A DNA stretch of 42,790 nt, from assembly GCF_017355185.1 (NCBI RefSeq), contig NZ_JADILJ010000030.1, positions 1 through 42,790 on the forward strand, written 5' to 3'. Shown piece after piece: positions 7,398 through 14,885 of this stretch. This stretch comes from Rathayibacter sp. SD072 (GTDB taxonomy: Bacteria > Actinomycetota > Actinomycetes > Actinomycetales > Microbacteriaceae). Position numbers and translations under genes: made by a program. Numbering within the stretch: the first letter of the stretch is position 1; each line of letters begins with the position of its first letter. The notes beneath the pieces were generated by a model. That model made no database searches and was not told where the DNA came from. It saw only the letters and a list, made by a program, of their open reading frames with translations.

Positions 7398-7619
7398 CTA
7401 GAGAGCCGGGATCGCGGCGGTGGTGTCGGGCTCGGGTCGGCACGCGTCCTGCCCGCAGTCGGCATCGCCGAGCTGCTGGAGGATGTGGGCGGCGAGCCCG
7501 GGATGGACGGCGCCGGGGGTGCGCAGGGCGTCGCGCAGCAGCATGACGGTGCACCGGGGATCTCCGGAGTCGAGCGCCCCGGCGAGGCCGCAGGGCCTCT
7601 CGGGCGCGAGCGTGGTCAT
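7398..7619 (-). CDS. Small Cys-containing protein between DUF7882 copies
   Basis: 73 residues. ATG 7619 overlaps the copy-3 stop codon by 4 bp (ATGA), which fixes the start and implies coupling. It is mostly helical and has four Cys: two single (ERPCGLAG, PRCTVML) and a C-terminal CGQDAC pair reminiscent of a small metal or redox knuckle. No family recognised. The gene is genuine by coupling and codon pattern rather than by similarity. Confidence 0.62.
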   Translation of the reverse strand: MTTLAPERPCGLAGALDSGDPRCTVMLLRDALRTPGAVHPGLAAHILQQLGDADCGQDACRPEPDTTAAIPAL

Positions 7620-7939
7620 GCCGCTCGAGCGGGTTGCGCCGATCCCGGTTCCGGTTCGGCGAGCGGCACGAGGCCCTGGCCGCTGTTCGCCGCCCGGGTG
7701 AGGATCTCGATCCATGCGGCATTGATCGTCGGCATCCGGGACCCTGCGTAGGAGAACTGGATCGGGAGCGCGGCGTGGATCCAGAGGGCCTTGCGGCCCG
7801 ACCCGGTGGAGACGTCGGCGGGGAGGCTGAGCAGGAATCCCTCGCTCCGGCGCAGCCTGCCGATGATCACCACCTGCAGATGCGCGAGAGCGCGGTCGTC
7901 GATGTCGATCGGAGTGGGAGGGGATCCGTAAGAGGAGAT
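7616..7939 (-). pseudogene. DUF7882-type protein, copy 3, 5' end lost
   Basis: The frame carries the family body (YGSPPTPIDIDDRALAHL, QVVIIGRLRRSEGF, LWIHAALPIQF, AAWIEILTRAANSGQGLVPL) through to the stop at 7616. The expected Met, five residues before the Tyr, is absent, and no ATG, GTG or TTG lies in frame nearby. The frame instead runs back into the opposite strand of the AraC remnant starting at ~7945. The homologies of two divergent genes abut here with no intergenic DNA, which indicates a deletion that removed both starts and the promoter. The downstream gene still overlaps its stop. Confidence 0.6.
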
Positions 7940-7944
7940 GGGAG

Positions 7945-8642
7945 CGACGTCGACTGGGCCTCCGAGATCCTCGGCGGCTTCTACTCGGGCACCGGCTGGA
8001 GCGTCACGCCGACCGCCGAGCCCTTCTCCTTCCGCTACGCCGCTCTGGGTGACGCGGCGATGACGCTCCGCACCTCGCAGATGCGGGGGACGACCCTGGG
8101 CGGCAATCCGGGAACGGGCGACTACGTCGTGCAGTGGCTCGTCGGGGGCGGCGCGGTCATGGACCTCGAGCGCGATGCCGTCGCGATGGAGCGCGGGGTT
8201 CCGATGCTCGCTCCCGCCTACCGGCCGTTCGTGTTCTCCTTCACCGACTACGACCAGCGGCTCGTGCACCTCGACCGCGACCACGTCGACCGCACCGCCG
8301 ACGGTCCTGCTGGCGCCACGCAACGCGAGGGTCCGCTCGGCGGTCGAGTTCGTGCACGAGAACACCCACCTCCCGATCGGGCCGATCGAGATCGCCGGTG
8401 CCGCGCACCTCAGCGTCCGCGGCACCCAGGTCGCCTTCCAGCGCCTGCTCGGCACGACGCCGCTGCAGTACCTCCGCGACGAGCGGCTCGACCGCGTCCG
8501 CACGGACCTGCGCCTCGCCGATCCGGTGCGCGCGACCGTCGCCGACATCGCCCGCGGCTGGGGGTTCGGCCACCTCGGCCGCTTCTCCTCCGCCTACGCC
8601 GCCCGCTTCGGGGAATACCCCAGCGAGACGCTCGCCCGCTGA
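7945..8642 (+). pseudogene. Decayed AraC-family regulator
   Basis: The sensor-domain part (DVDWASEILGGFYSG, FSFRYAALGDAAMTLRTSQ, QRLVHLDRDHVDR) is in one frame up to ~8305. The DNA-binding part (RNARVRSAVEFVHENTHLP, GTTPLQYLRDERLDRVRTDL, ADIARGWGFGHLGRFSSAYA) is in another frame from ~8310 to TGA 8642. Against the intact paralog at 14886-15842, ~80 residues between the two parts are missing, and the N-terminal ~18 residues and start codon are lost. So: 5' deletion, internal deletion and frameshift. Confidence 0.75.
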
Positions 8643-8718
8643 CGGCGTCCGCCTCGGTGGCGGCACGCCTCGGTGGTGCCGGCCACCACCGCGCGGCGGT
8701 GCCGCGGCGCGGACGCGC

Positions 8719-8910
8719 TCACGGGCGGTAGGCGGACCACTCGCTCTCGGGCAGCTCGCGCAGCTCGGAGCCGACCCGCAGGACCCATCCGGTCGCGGTC
8801 CGCTCCTCGACGTCCCCGCGGATCGTCTCCGCGACCCAGCCCTCGCGAGTGCTCACGTACCGGATGAACCAGGCGTGCTGACCAGCGTGCGGAGTCGTCG
8901 TTCGGGACAT
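8719..8910 (-). CDS. Small unknown protein (63 residues)
   Basis: 63 residues from ATG 8910. Composition is that of a compact beta domain: HAWFIRYVSTREGWVAETIRG, then GWVLRVGSELRELPESEW, resembling an SH3-like or Tudor-like fold. No motif identifies a function. It runs convergent with the AraC remnant and divergent from the catalase-like gene. Codon use fits the genome. Confidence 0.6.
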   Translation of the reverse strand: MSRTTTPHAGQHAWFIRYVSTREGWVAETIRGDVEERTATGWVLRVGSELRELPESEWSAYRP

Positions 8911-9079
8911 GTGTCGATCATCCGACGGATGCCCGCTGCGCGGCAGGGGGCCCGTGCCCCTTGACGAATGCCGTTCCTTCGTGAACGCGCTCTCATGTCG
9001 GGCGCGACGGGCGGTGGACCTCCTCCGCTGCCGCTCGGCAACCCCTCGCGCGGCCGGCGGTCGGCCGGGGAGGCTGCCT

Positions 9080-9820
9080 GTGACGGACAGGTCGAGAGAG
9101 ACGGGGAGCGGAGTCGGGATGAGGGAGAGGCTGCAGGCTGCAGCAGTGCACGCCGCCGGTGTCGCGCTCGGCGCCGCCGTGGGGCTCGTGCGCCGAGTGC
9201 GCCGTCGGCCGCTGCATCCGCGGGGAGTGCGGCTGACGGGCACCCTCCGGCCGCTCGATCCCCGGGCGGCGTCCGGACTGGCCTGGCTGGACGGCGTGAC
9301 CGAGCCGCTGCAGGTGCGGGCGCGGCTGTCCCGCGGCGCGGGTCTGCCGGCACTCCTCCCCGATGTGCTCGGAATCGCTCTGCAGCTGCACGACGGCGAC
9401 GCCACGGGCCGGCAGGTCCACCTCCTGTTCTCCTCGACCGGGCGCTGCCCCTTCGGCCGCTTCGTCCTGCGCCCGCGACGCAGGGCCTCCGGCGCGTTCC
9501 TCTCGACGCTGATGCCGTTCCGCGGCGAGCACGGGCCTGTCCTGCTCGCCCTAAAGGCCTCCTCTGCTCCGGAGCTCCCCGCCGACCTCGTCGAGGCGGC
9601 CCGGGTGCTCGAGTCGGAGTCGTGGCGCCTGCGGCTCCTGCAGGCGGGCCCCCGCGGTGCCTGGCGGCCGGTGGCCGACGTCGTGCTGGGCCGTGCGCCG
9701 CAGGATCCCGTCGACCCGGTCCTGCGCTCGGACCCCCTTCTCTTCGCGCCGCCCGGCGACACGACGTACGCATGGACCCGCGTGCTGCGCGGCCCCTCCT
9801 ACCGCGCAGCGCGCGGCTGA
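9080..9820 (+). CDS. Catalase-fold-like protein (heme function unproven)
   Basis: 246 residues from GTG 9080 (GGGGAGG upstream, 6-7 nt); ATG 9119 is an alternative. Recognisable blocks are PRGVRLTGTLRP, PDVLGIALQLHDGD, SSTGRCPFGRFVLRPRR, STLMPFRGEHGPVLL and APQDPVDPVLRSDPL. The order 'vRlS...DvlGlAvr...d.LlsS.Gr....f' and the late 'DPlrFdP' are those of small catalase-superfamily proteins in actinobacteria, which are often mislabelled phosphodiesterases. I see no clear catalytic His, so peroxidase activity is not supported. An N-terminal Ala/Val-rich helix (AAAVHAAGVALGAAVGLVRR) could be membrane-associated. Confidence 0.62.
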   Translation: MTDRSRETGSGVGMRERLQAAAVHAAGVALGAAVGLVRRVRRRPLHPRGVRLTGTLRPLDPRAASGLAWLDGVTEPLQVRARLSRGAGLPALLPDVLGIALQLHDGDATGRQVHLLFSSTGRCPFGRFVLRPRRRASGAFLSTLMPFRGEHGPVLLALKASSAPELPADLVEAARVLESESWRLRLLQAGPRGAWRPVADVVLGRAPQDPVDPVLRSDPLLFAPPGDTTYAWTRVLRGPSYRAARG

Positions 9821-10125
9821 ACGGGGGTCGCCGAACGCCCGACCGCTCGAGGCAGGGGCGGGAGCCTGAGCGCGCCCTGGGCCGTGTCAGCGCTAGAGGG
9901 GACAGTACTGCTCTATCCGCCAGTCGTCCTTCTTCGGTAAATTGTCAGCATCCCGGTCTTGATCGAGGGCGGCGCCGTGGGGTCGGTGCAGAAGCGGTGC
10001 TCCTCGCCGCTGTCGTCCCGTCGCTACTCGACCCTGACCGAGTCCCGTCCCGCGACGCCGACGCCCTTCGGCGCGCGGGCCAGAGCCGCAGCACCGACCG
10101 GTCGGCCACCGAGCCGACAGAATCG
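9821..10125. other. Intergenic region upstream of the subtilase
   Basis: 305 bp with no convincing gene. An AT-richer island (about 9905-9960, including GGTAAATTGTCAGC and the palindrome CAGTACTG at 9904-9911) is a plausible promoter or operator area for the protease. No Shine-Dalgarno precedes ATG 10126. Confidence 0.4.
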
Positions 10126-11874
10126 ATGGAACCCTTGTCCTCTTCGTCCTCGAGCGCGCCGCCCGCGCGCGCCTTCCTCCGCCGCCTGGGCGTCCTGACG
10201 ACGGCTCTCGCCGTCGGCGCGGGGCTCGCTCTCGCCGGCGCCGCGCCCGCCCAGGCCGGTGACGCCGGTCGCTACCTCGTGACCGTCGACTCGCGTGCCG
10301 TGTCGCAGGAGGTCGTCGCCGCGCTCGGTGTCAGCGACCTCGTCACCTACGAGGGCGGCACCGCCGGCTTCACCGCGACGCTCACCGCCCGCCAGCAGGC
10401 CGTCCTCGAGGCCGACCCCCGGGTGGTGGCCGTCGCGCCCGCCGATGTGGTCGTCGAGGGCCAGGCGCAGGTCCTGCCGTCGCACGTGCTGACCGCCGAG
10501 GCGGACAAGGCCCCGGTCAGGGCCGGCGACGGAGTCACGAACTACTCCGGACCCGCCGTGGCCGTGATCGACTCGGGTGTGAACCCGAACGCGGACTACA
10601 ACCTCAAGGAGCAGGTCAACTGCTTCGGGTCGGGCACCGCCTCCGACTCGAACGGGCACGGCACGGCCGTCTCCGGCTACATGGCCGCCTACGACGACGG
10701 GATCGGCACCGTGGGCGTCGCCCCGGGCGCTCCGATCTACTCGATCCGCGTCCTCGACGCGAACAACAAGGGCACCGCCGAGAACATCGTCTGCGCGCTC
10801 GACTGGGTCTCGAAGAACGCCGCGTCCCGCAACATCAAGGTCGTGAACATGTCGCTGGCCGCCGTCGGCGCCGACGACAACAACTGCGGGCGGACGAACA
10901 ACGACGTCATGCACCAGATGGTGTGCGAGGTCGTCGGCAAGGGCGTCACGATCGTGAGCTCGGCGGGCAACGCGTCGACCCCGAAGAGCCTCGCCGGCGC
11001 CGTCCCCGCGGCCTACGACGAGGTCCTGACCGCGACGAACATGGCGAACTACGACGGCAAGCCGGGCTCCCTGGCCGCCGTGCCGTGTGCGAACGTGACC
11101 ACCAAGGACGACACGGTCGCCATCAACAGCAACTACGCGACGGCGGCCGACCAGGCGCACACCATCGCGGCGCCCGGCATGTGCCCGTACACCACCAAGC
11201 TCGGCGGCGGCTACGCCTACGTCCAGTCCGGCACCAGCATGTCGGCCGCGGCCGTCAGCGGCGTCGTCCTCGACTGCCTCAGCTCCGGAGGATCCTGCGT
11301 CGGCAAGGCGCCCGCGCAGGTCCGCAGCCAGGTCATCGCGCAGGCCAAGGCCGCGACGGAACGCGGCCGCTCCTTCCAGGGCGACCCGACCCGTCCCACC
11401 GCCGGCAAGTACTTCGGCTACGCGATCAGCACCATCCCCGTCGGCTCCGTGCCCGCGCCCTCGCCGACCGCGACTCCGAAGCCGACGGCGACCGCGACCC
11501 CCTCGCCGACCGCGACTCCGAAGCCCACGGCCACCGCGACCGCGACCCCGCGGCCCACGGCGACCGCGACCACCGCGCCGGTGGACACGGTGAAGCCGAC
11601 CGTCCGGATCACGTCCCCCGCCTCGGGGACGACCGTCACCGGGACGATCCGCCTCGTCGCCGCAGCCAGTGACGACGTCGGAGTGACCGCCGTCGCGTTC
11701 TACGCGAGCGGCACGAAGCTCGGCAACGGAGTGAAGCAGGCCGACGGCTCGTGGACGCTCTCGGCGAGCTCGTCCGCGTACCCCAACGGCTCCTACTCCG
11801 TGACCGCGAAGGCGCAGGACAGGGCCGGCAACGTCACCACGAGCGCCGCTATCACGCTGCGCGTCGCCAACTGA
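10126..11874 (+). CDS. Secreted subtilisin-like serine protease (S8) with Pro/Thr linker and Ig-like domain
   Basis: 582 residues. Signal peptide ~1-44 (hydrophobic core LTTALAVGAGLALAGAAPAQA). Inhibitor_I9-like propeptide ~48-115 (RYLVTVDSRA, ADPRVVAVAP). Peptidase S8 domain ~125-435 with Asp149 (VAVIDSGVN), His178 (NGHGTAVSG), Asn282 (SSAGNAS) and Ser371 (SGTSMSA), i.e. a complete triad and oxyanion residue. Residues ~441-486 are a Pro-Thr-Ala repeat linker. Residues ~488-582 are a Big_3/Ig-like domain (VRITSPASGTTVTGTIRL, ending AQDRAGNV), probably for substrate or wall binding. Exported, self-processing; a strong terminator follows. A role in extracellular protein or plant-protein breakdown is plausible. 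Confidence 0.95.
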   Translation: MEPLSSSSSSAPPARAFLRRLGVLTTALAVGAGLALAGAAPAQAGDAGRYLVTVDSRAVSQEVVAALGVSDLVTYEGGTAGFTATLTARQQAVLEADPRVVAVAPADVVVEGQAQVLPSHVLTAEADKAPVRAGDGVTNYSGPAVAVIDSGVNPNADYNLKEQVNCFGSGTASDSNGHGTAVSGYMAAYDDGIGTVGVAPGAPIYSIRVLDANNKGTAENIVCALDWVSKNAASRNIKVVNMSLAAVGADDNNCGRTNNDVMHQMVCEVVGKGVTIVSSAGNASTPKSLAGAVPAAYDEVLTATNMANYDGKPGSLAAVPCANVTTKDDTVAINSNYATAADQAHTIAAPGMCPYTTKLGGGYAYVQSGTSMSAAAVSGVVLDCLSSGGSCVGKAPAQVRSQVIAQAKAATERGRSFQGDPTRPTAGKYFGYAISTIPVGSVPAPSPTATPKPTATATPSPTATPKPTATATATPRPTATATTAPVDTVKPTVRITSPASGTTVTGTIRLVAAASDDVGVTAVAFYASGTKLGNGVKQADGSWTLSASSSAYPNGSYSVTAKAQDRAGNVTTSAAITLRVAN

Positions 11875-11894
11875 CGCGACTGAGCTGATCCGAG

Positions 11895-11924
11895 GAGGGG
11901 GTGCGCCGCGAGGCGCACCCCCTC
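11895..11924 (+). terminator. Strong hairpin terminator after the subtilase
   Basis: A 13-bp perfect stem (GAGGGGGTGCGCC at 11895-11907 with its complement at 11912-11924) encloses a GCGA tetraloop, 20 bp after the stop codon. T-poor tail (TGCTGT). Confidence 0.85.
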
Positions 11925-12005
11925 TGCTGTCCCCTCGGGCCGGCCCTCACCTCCCGGGATCGGGCAGGTGCGGCGGGACCGGCCCGATCCGGTGCACGGC
12001 AGCCG

Positions 12006-12911
12006 TCACTCGCCCCGCCCGTCGAGTCCCAGCGTCGTCACCAGCTCCGCGACCCGCACCCGGCCGGTGGCGTCGAGACCGCGGACCGGGCGAGGCAGGC
12101 TGTCCACCGCGACGAGTCCCAGGTGCTCGGCGATCGCGGCGATGACCCGGTAGCTGCCGCCGTGCTCCGCGAACAGGTCCCACAACGGCTGCAGCCGCTC
12201 CGACTCCGCCGCCGCGGCAGCGTCATCGCCCGCCTGCACCGCGCGGGTGATCGTCAGCGCGGGCGACGGGAGTGTTCCGCCGAGGACCGAGTACCAGGCG
12301 TCGCAGCCGCTGCTCAGCCCGAGAGCGGCGGAGGGATCGCCGGACACTCCGAGGGTCACCCCGGCGCCCACGCGCTCGCGGATCGTCCTCACCCGTCGAC
12401 CCGCGGCCTCACGACCCGCGGGGACGCCGGGGATCTTCAGGGAGGCGACGTGAGGGAGTCGAGCGACGGCCGAGTAGAGGTCGTCGCTGAAGACGACGTG
12501 CGTCGTGCGGGGATTGTCGTAGACCACCAGCGGGACGGAGACGTGCCCGGCGACGTCCTCGAACAGGCCGAACACCTCGTCGTCCGTCAACGGCTGGTAG
12601 GTGACCGGAGCCAGCAGCAGCGCGCTCGCGCCCGCGTTCTGCGCGTCCTCGGCGAGGGCGAGCACCTGCGATGTCCGCAGCGCGCCGATCCCGACCACGA
12701 CGGGGACCGCTCCGGCGTGCGCGACGGCGGACGCGGCGACGCGGCGGCGCTCCTCGCGGTCGAGGTAGAGGTAGGAGCCGGTCGAGCCCAGAGCGGTGAT
12801 CGAGTCGACCCCCGCTCGGACCAGGCGCTCGACGAGAGCGGCGAACGCCCGCTCGTCGACCGCGTCGTCCTCGAGAGGTGTGAGAGGGAAGGCGCTGAGT
12901 CCGGTGAGCAT
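12006..12911 (-). CDS. Dihydrodipicolinate synthase-family aldolase
   Basis: 301 residues, a DapA/NanA-type class I aldolase TIM barrel. Lys159 (VASLKIPG) is the expected Schiff-base lysine at the end of strand 6, and Tyr131 (VVYDNPRTT) the partner tyrosine. ALGSTGSYLYLDREER replaces the classic GTTGES pyruvate-binding loop, so the usual TT pair is changed to ST and GE to GS. Together with YDNP instead of YNVP, this argues against true DapA and for another 2-keto-acid aldolase or lyase of the superfamily. It stands alone, divergent from the ECF sigma gene. Confidence 0.88.
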   Translation of the reverse strand: MLTGLSAFPLTPLEDDAVDERAFAALVERLVRAGVDSITALGSTGSYLYLDREERRRVAASAVAHAGAVPVVVGIGALRTSQVLALAEDAQNAGASALLLAPVTYQPLTDDEVFGLFEDVAGHVSVPLVVYDNPRTTHVVFSDDLYSAVARLPHVASLKIPGVPAGREAAGRRVRTIRERVGAGVTLGVSGDPSAALGLSSGCDAWYSVLGGTLPSPALTITRAVQAGDDAAAAAESERLQPLWDLFAEHGGSYRVIAAIAEHLGLVAVDSLPRPVRGLDATGRVRVAELVTTLGLDGRGE

Positions 12912-13049
12912 GACGGTCCGTTCCGCGGGTCGAGGGGCGGAGACCCAGTGTCCTCGTCGAGGGGGACGACGCACCATGCCAGAAGGAGCGGTCGTCGGAG
13001 GACCACGGCGGTCCACGCGTCCGATACGCGCACGCGCCGCCACCGGTAG

Positions 13050-13068
13050 CACCCCCTGGAAGGGGGTG
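13050..13068. promoter_or_regulatory. Inverted repeat CACCCCCT-GGA-AGGGGGTG
   Basis: Perfect 8-bp arms lie in the intergenic region between the aldolase (-) and the ECF sigma gene (+), ~90 bp before the sigma start. The repeat runs straight into GACATCTGACCGG (13068-13080), a 13-mer that recurs at 18175-18187. It could be an operator or part of the sigma promoter. Confidence 0.4.
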
Positions 13069-13134
13069 ACATCTGACCGGTCCGCGACGGCCGGAACGGC
13101 GCCGTCGAGCGAGGCGCCCTGACATGCTGAGCGG

Positions 13135-13164
13135 GTGCCCCCTCGACGACGAGGTCGGCGGTGA
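13135..13164 (+). CDS. Candidate 9-codon Arg-rich leader peptide
   Basis: The ORF is GTG CCC CCT CGA CGA CGA GGT CGG CGG TGA. Five of nine codons are Arg, including three consecutive CGA (slow codons in high-GC actinobacteria). CATGCT lies 6 nt before the GTG, the same geometry as the leaderless promoters elsewhere in the window. The stop overlaps the sigma-factor GTG (GTGA), so ribosomes finishing it could re-initiate on the sigma gene. Speculative but structurally consistent. Confidence 0.32.
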   Translation: MPPRRRGRR

Positions 13165-13718
13165 GCGTCACTGACGCCACCGCGATCCGCGACCTGATCC
13201 CTCGCATCGCCGACGGCGACACCGCCGCGTTCGAGCGGTTCTACGCTCTCACCGTCGCGCAGGTCCTCCGGATCACGCACTCCGTCCTGCGCGACCGCGC
13301 CCAGGCGGAGGAGGTGGCGCAGGAGGTGTTCCTCGAGGTCTGGCAGAACGCCCGCCGCCTCGACCCCGATCGGGCGGGCCTGATCTCGACGATGGCGCGT
13401 CGCCGGGCGATCGACCGCGTGCGCGCCACCCGGTCGTCGCGGGAGCGGGATCACGCCTTCGCGACTCTCGACTACCGGCCGGAGCGGGACGCGACAGCCG
13501 AGCAGGGGGACGTCCGGTTCGTCTTCGCGCCCGTCGCCGCCGCGGTCCGGGCGCTGCCCCGCGTCCAGCGCGAGGTGCTCGTGCTCGCCTACGTCCAGGG
13601 CTGCAGCCACTCCGAGATCGCCCGCGCCCTGGAGCTGCCGCTCGGCACCGTGAAGACGCGGCTGCGCGACGCGATCCTGCGGCTGCGCTCCCGTCTCGCC
13701 TCCGCCGCGCCGCGCTGA
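13161..13718 (+). CDS. ECF-type RNA polymerase sigma factor (SigK-like)
   Basis: 185 residues. Region 2 is at ~22-90 (FERFYALTVAQVLRITHSVL, AQAEEVAQEVFLEVWQNA, MARRRAIDRVRATRSS for -10 recognition). Region 4 is at ~125-180 (LPRVQREVLVLAYVQGCSHSEIARALELPLGTVKTRLRDAILRLR). The RARAEDVTQ-like motif and overall length resemble SigK/SigL-type ECF factors. No zinc-finger or RskA-type anti-sigma gene follows, which is unusual for that group. The next gene encodes a wall-anchored protein, a possible target. GTG start chosen because it overlaps a short leader ORF and keeps region 2 complete. Confidence 0.92.
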   Translation: MSVTDATAIRDLIPRIADGDTAAFERFYALTVAQVLRITHSVLRDRAQAEEVAQEVFLEVWQNARRLDPDRAGLISTMARRRAIDRVRATRSSRERDHAFATLDYRPERDATAEQGDVRFVFAPVAAAVRALPRVQREVLVLAYVQGCSHSEIARALELPLGTVKTRLRDAILRLRSRLASAAPR

Positions 13719-13894
13719 GACCGCGCGGGGACGCCCGGTCGGACGCGACGACGGACCGTTATGAGAAGGAGACGCTCCACGGTCCCGGCCCGCTGTCGGC
13801 GCTGTCGGCGGACTGCTAGAAATCGAGAGGAACGCCCGGGGGAGACGATGGTGCGTCTCGACCGACGACCCACCTCTCGATGAAGGACACCACC

Positions 13895-14755
13895 GTGCCT
13901 GCTCCCTCTTCCCGCGCCCGCTCGGCGCGCTCCCTCCTCACCGTCCTGGCGGCCTCCAGCCTCGCTCTCGGAGGGGTGCTGATCGTCGCGCCGTCGGCGA
14001 GCGCCTCGACGACCCCGAGCGCGACGCCCACTGCGACTGCGACTGCGACTGCGACCCCGACTGCGGCACCGACATCGTCTGCGACTCCGACCGCGACTCC
14101 GACTCCGACGGGAACCGCGACCGCGACCCCGATGCCCACCGCCGCACCCGTCGCGACGCCGACCGCCACCGCACCGGCGGAGCCGACTCCGACCGCCGCC
14201 CCGGCGCCCGTCGACGACACCTGCTTCGAGGACCTCGGAGGCGTTCCCAGCGCCACCACCACCGAGCCGGTCGGGACGACCGCCGTCGCGCCCGGCGGCC
14301 TCGTCGTGCACCTCGAGCCCCTGACGATCCGCGACTGCGTCGTCTCGGGCGAGATCCGCGTGGTGGCGACCGCGGTCCTCGACACCGACGGCGACTACAC
14401 GCCTCCGACCTCGCGCTGGTACGACCTCGCCGAGTTCGCCGACGGAGGCGACATCCCGCTGGCCGTGTCCCCGGGCTCGTACTTCGTCTTCGCCGAGTAC
14501 ATCGCCCGCGCCGAGGGCGAGGCCGACCTCGAGCACGCCTTCTACGTCCACTTCGTCGACGGCGCCCCCGGCTACTTCGCCGTGCCGCCCGCGCCGGCGG
14601 CCGCTTCCCCGTCGGCCCGCCCGACCGCGGCCGCGACCGGAGCGCGCCTCGCCGAGACGGGAGCCGGCACCTCCGCACCGCTGCTCGGTGCCGGTGTGCT
14701 GCTCGCCGCAGGCGGCGCACTCCTGATCGCCCGTCGGCGCACCGCCCGGGTCTGA
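13895..14755 (+). CDS. Cell-wall-anchored protein with LAxTG sorting signal
   Basis: 286 residues from GTG 13895, preceded by AAGGA at 7 nt; an in-frame ATG at 13880 would add 5 residues but lacks an RBS. Signal peptide to ~residue 38 (LLTVLAASSLALGGVLIV, then SASA). Residues ~40-105 are a low-complexity Ala-Thr-Pro stalk encoded by repeated ACNGCG codon pairs. A ~130-residue globular beta domain follows with a Cys pair (TCFEDLGG, IRDCVVSG). The C-terminus is a complete sorting signal: LAETG, hydrophobic helix, RRR. LAxTG is the motif used by class E sortases of high-GC Gram-positives. Surface role unknown; sits just downstream of the ECF sigma gene. Confidence 0.85.
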   Translation: MPAPSSRARSARSLLTVLAASSLALGGVLIVAPSASASTTPSATPTATATATATPTAAPTSSATPTATPTPTGTATATPMPTAAPVATPTATAPAEPTPTAAPAPVDDTCFEDLGGVPSATTTEPVGTTAVAPGGLVVHLEPLTIRDCVVSGEIRVVATAVLDTDGDYTPPTSRWYDLAEFADGGDIPLAVSPGSYFVFAEYIARAEGEADLEHAFYVHFVDGAPGYFAVPPAPAAASPSARPTAAATGARLAETGAGTSAPLLGAGVLLAAGGALLIARRRTARV

Positions 14756-14885
14756 GCGCCCGTCGGGGTGCCCGCGACCGCACGAGCGGACGACGGCACC
14801 CCGACTCCCGACCGTGCTCGGTCGCTGCGGTGCGCCGCCCGGCGAGTGGAGGACCCGCCTCGCAGTGCGGATCGCTCCGCGGCGG

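Noticed and set aside
11460-11570. Repeat resembling a short tandem DNA array in the subtilase
   Set aside because: It is the codon-level Pro-Thr-Ala linker of the protein, not an intergenic repeat.
13938-14783. Minus-strand ORF opposite the wall-anchored protein
   Set aside because: Low-complexity Arg/Ser mirror of the Ala-Thr-Pro stalk repeats.
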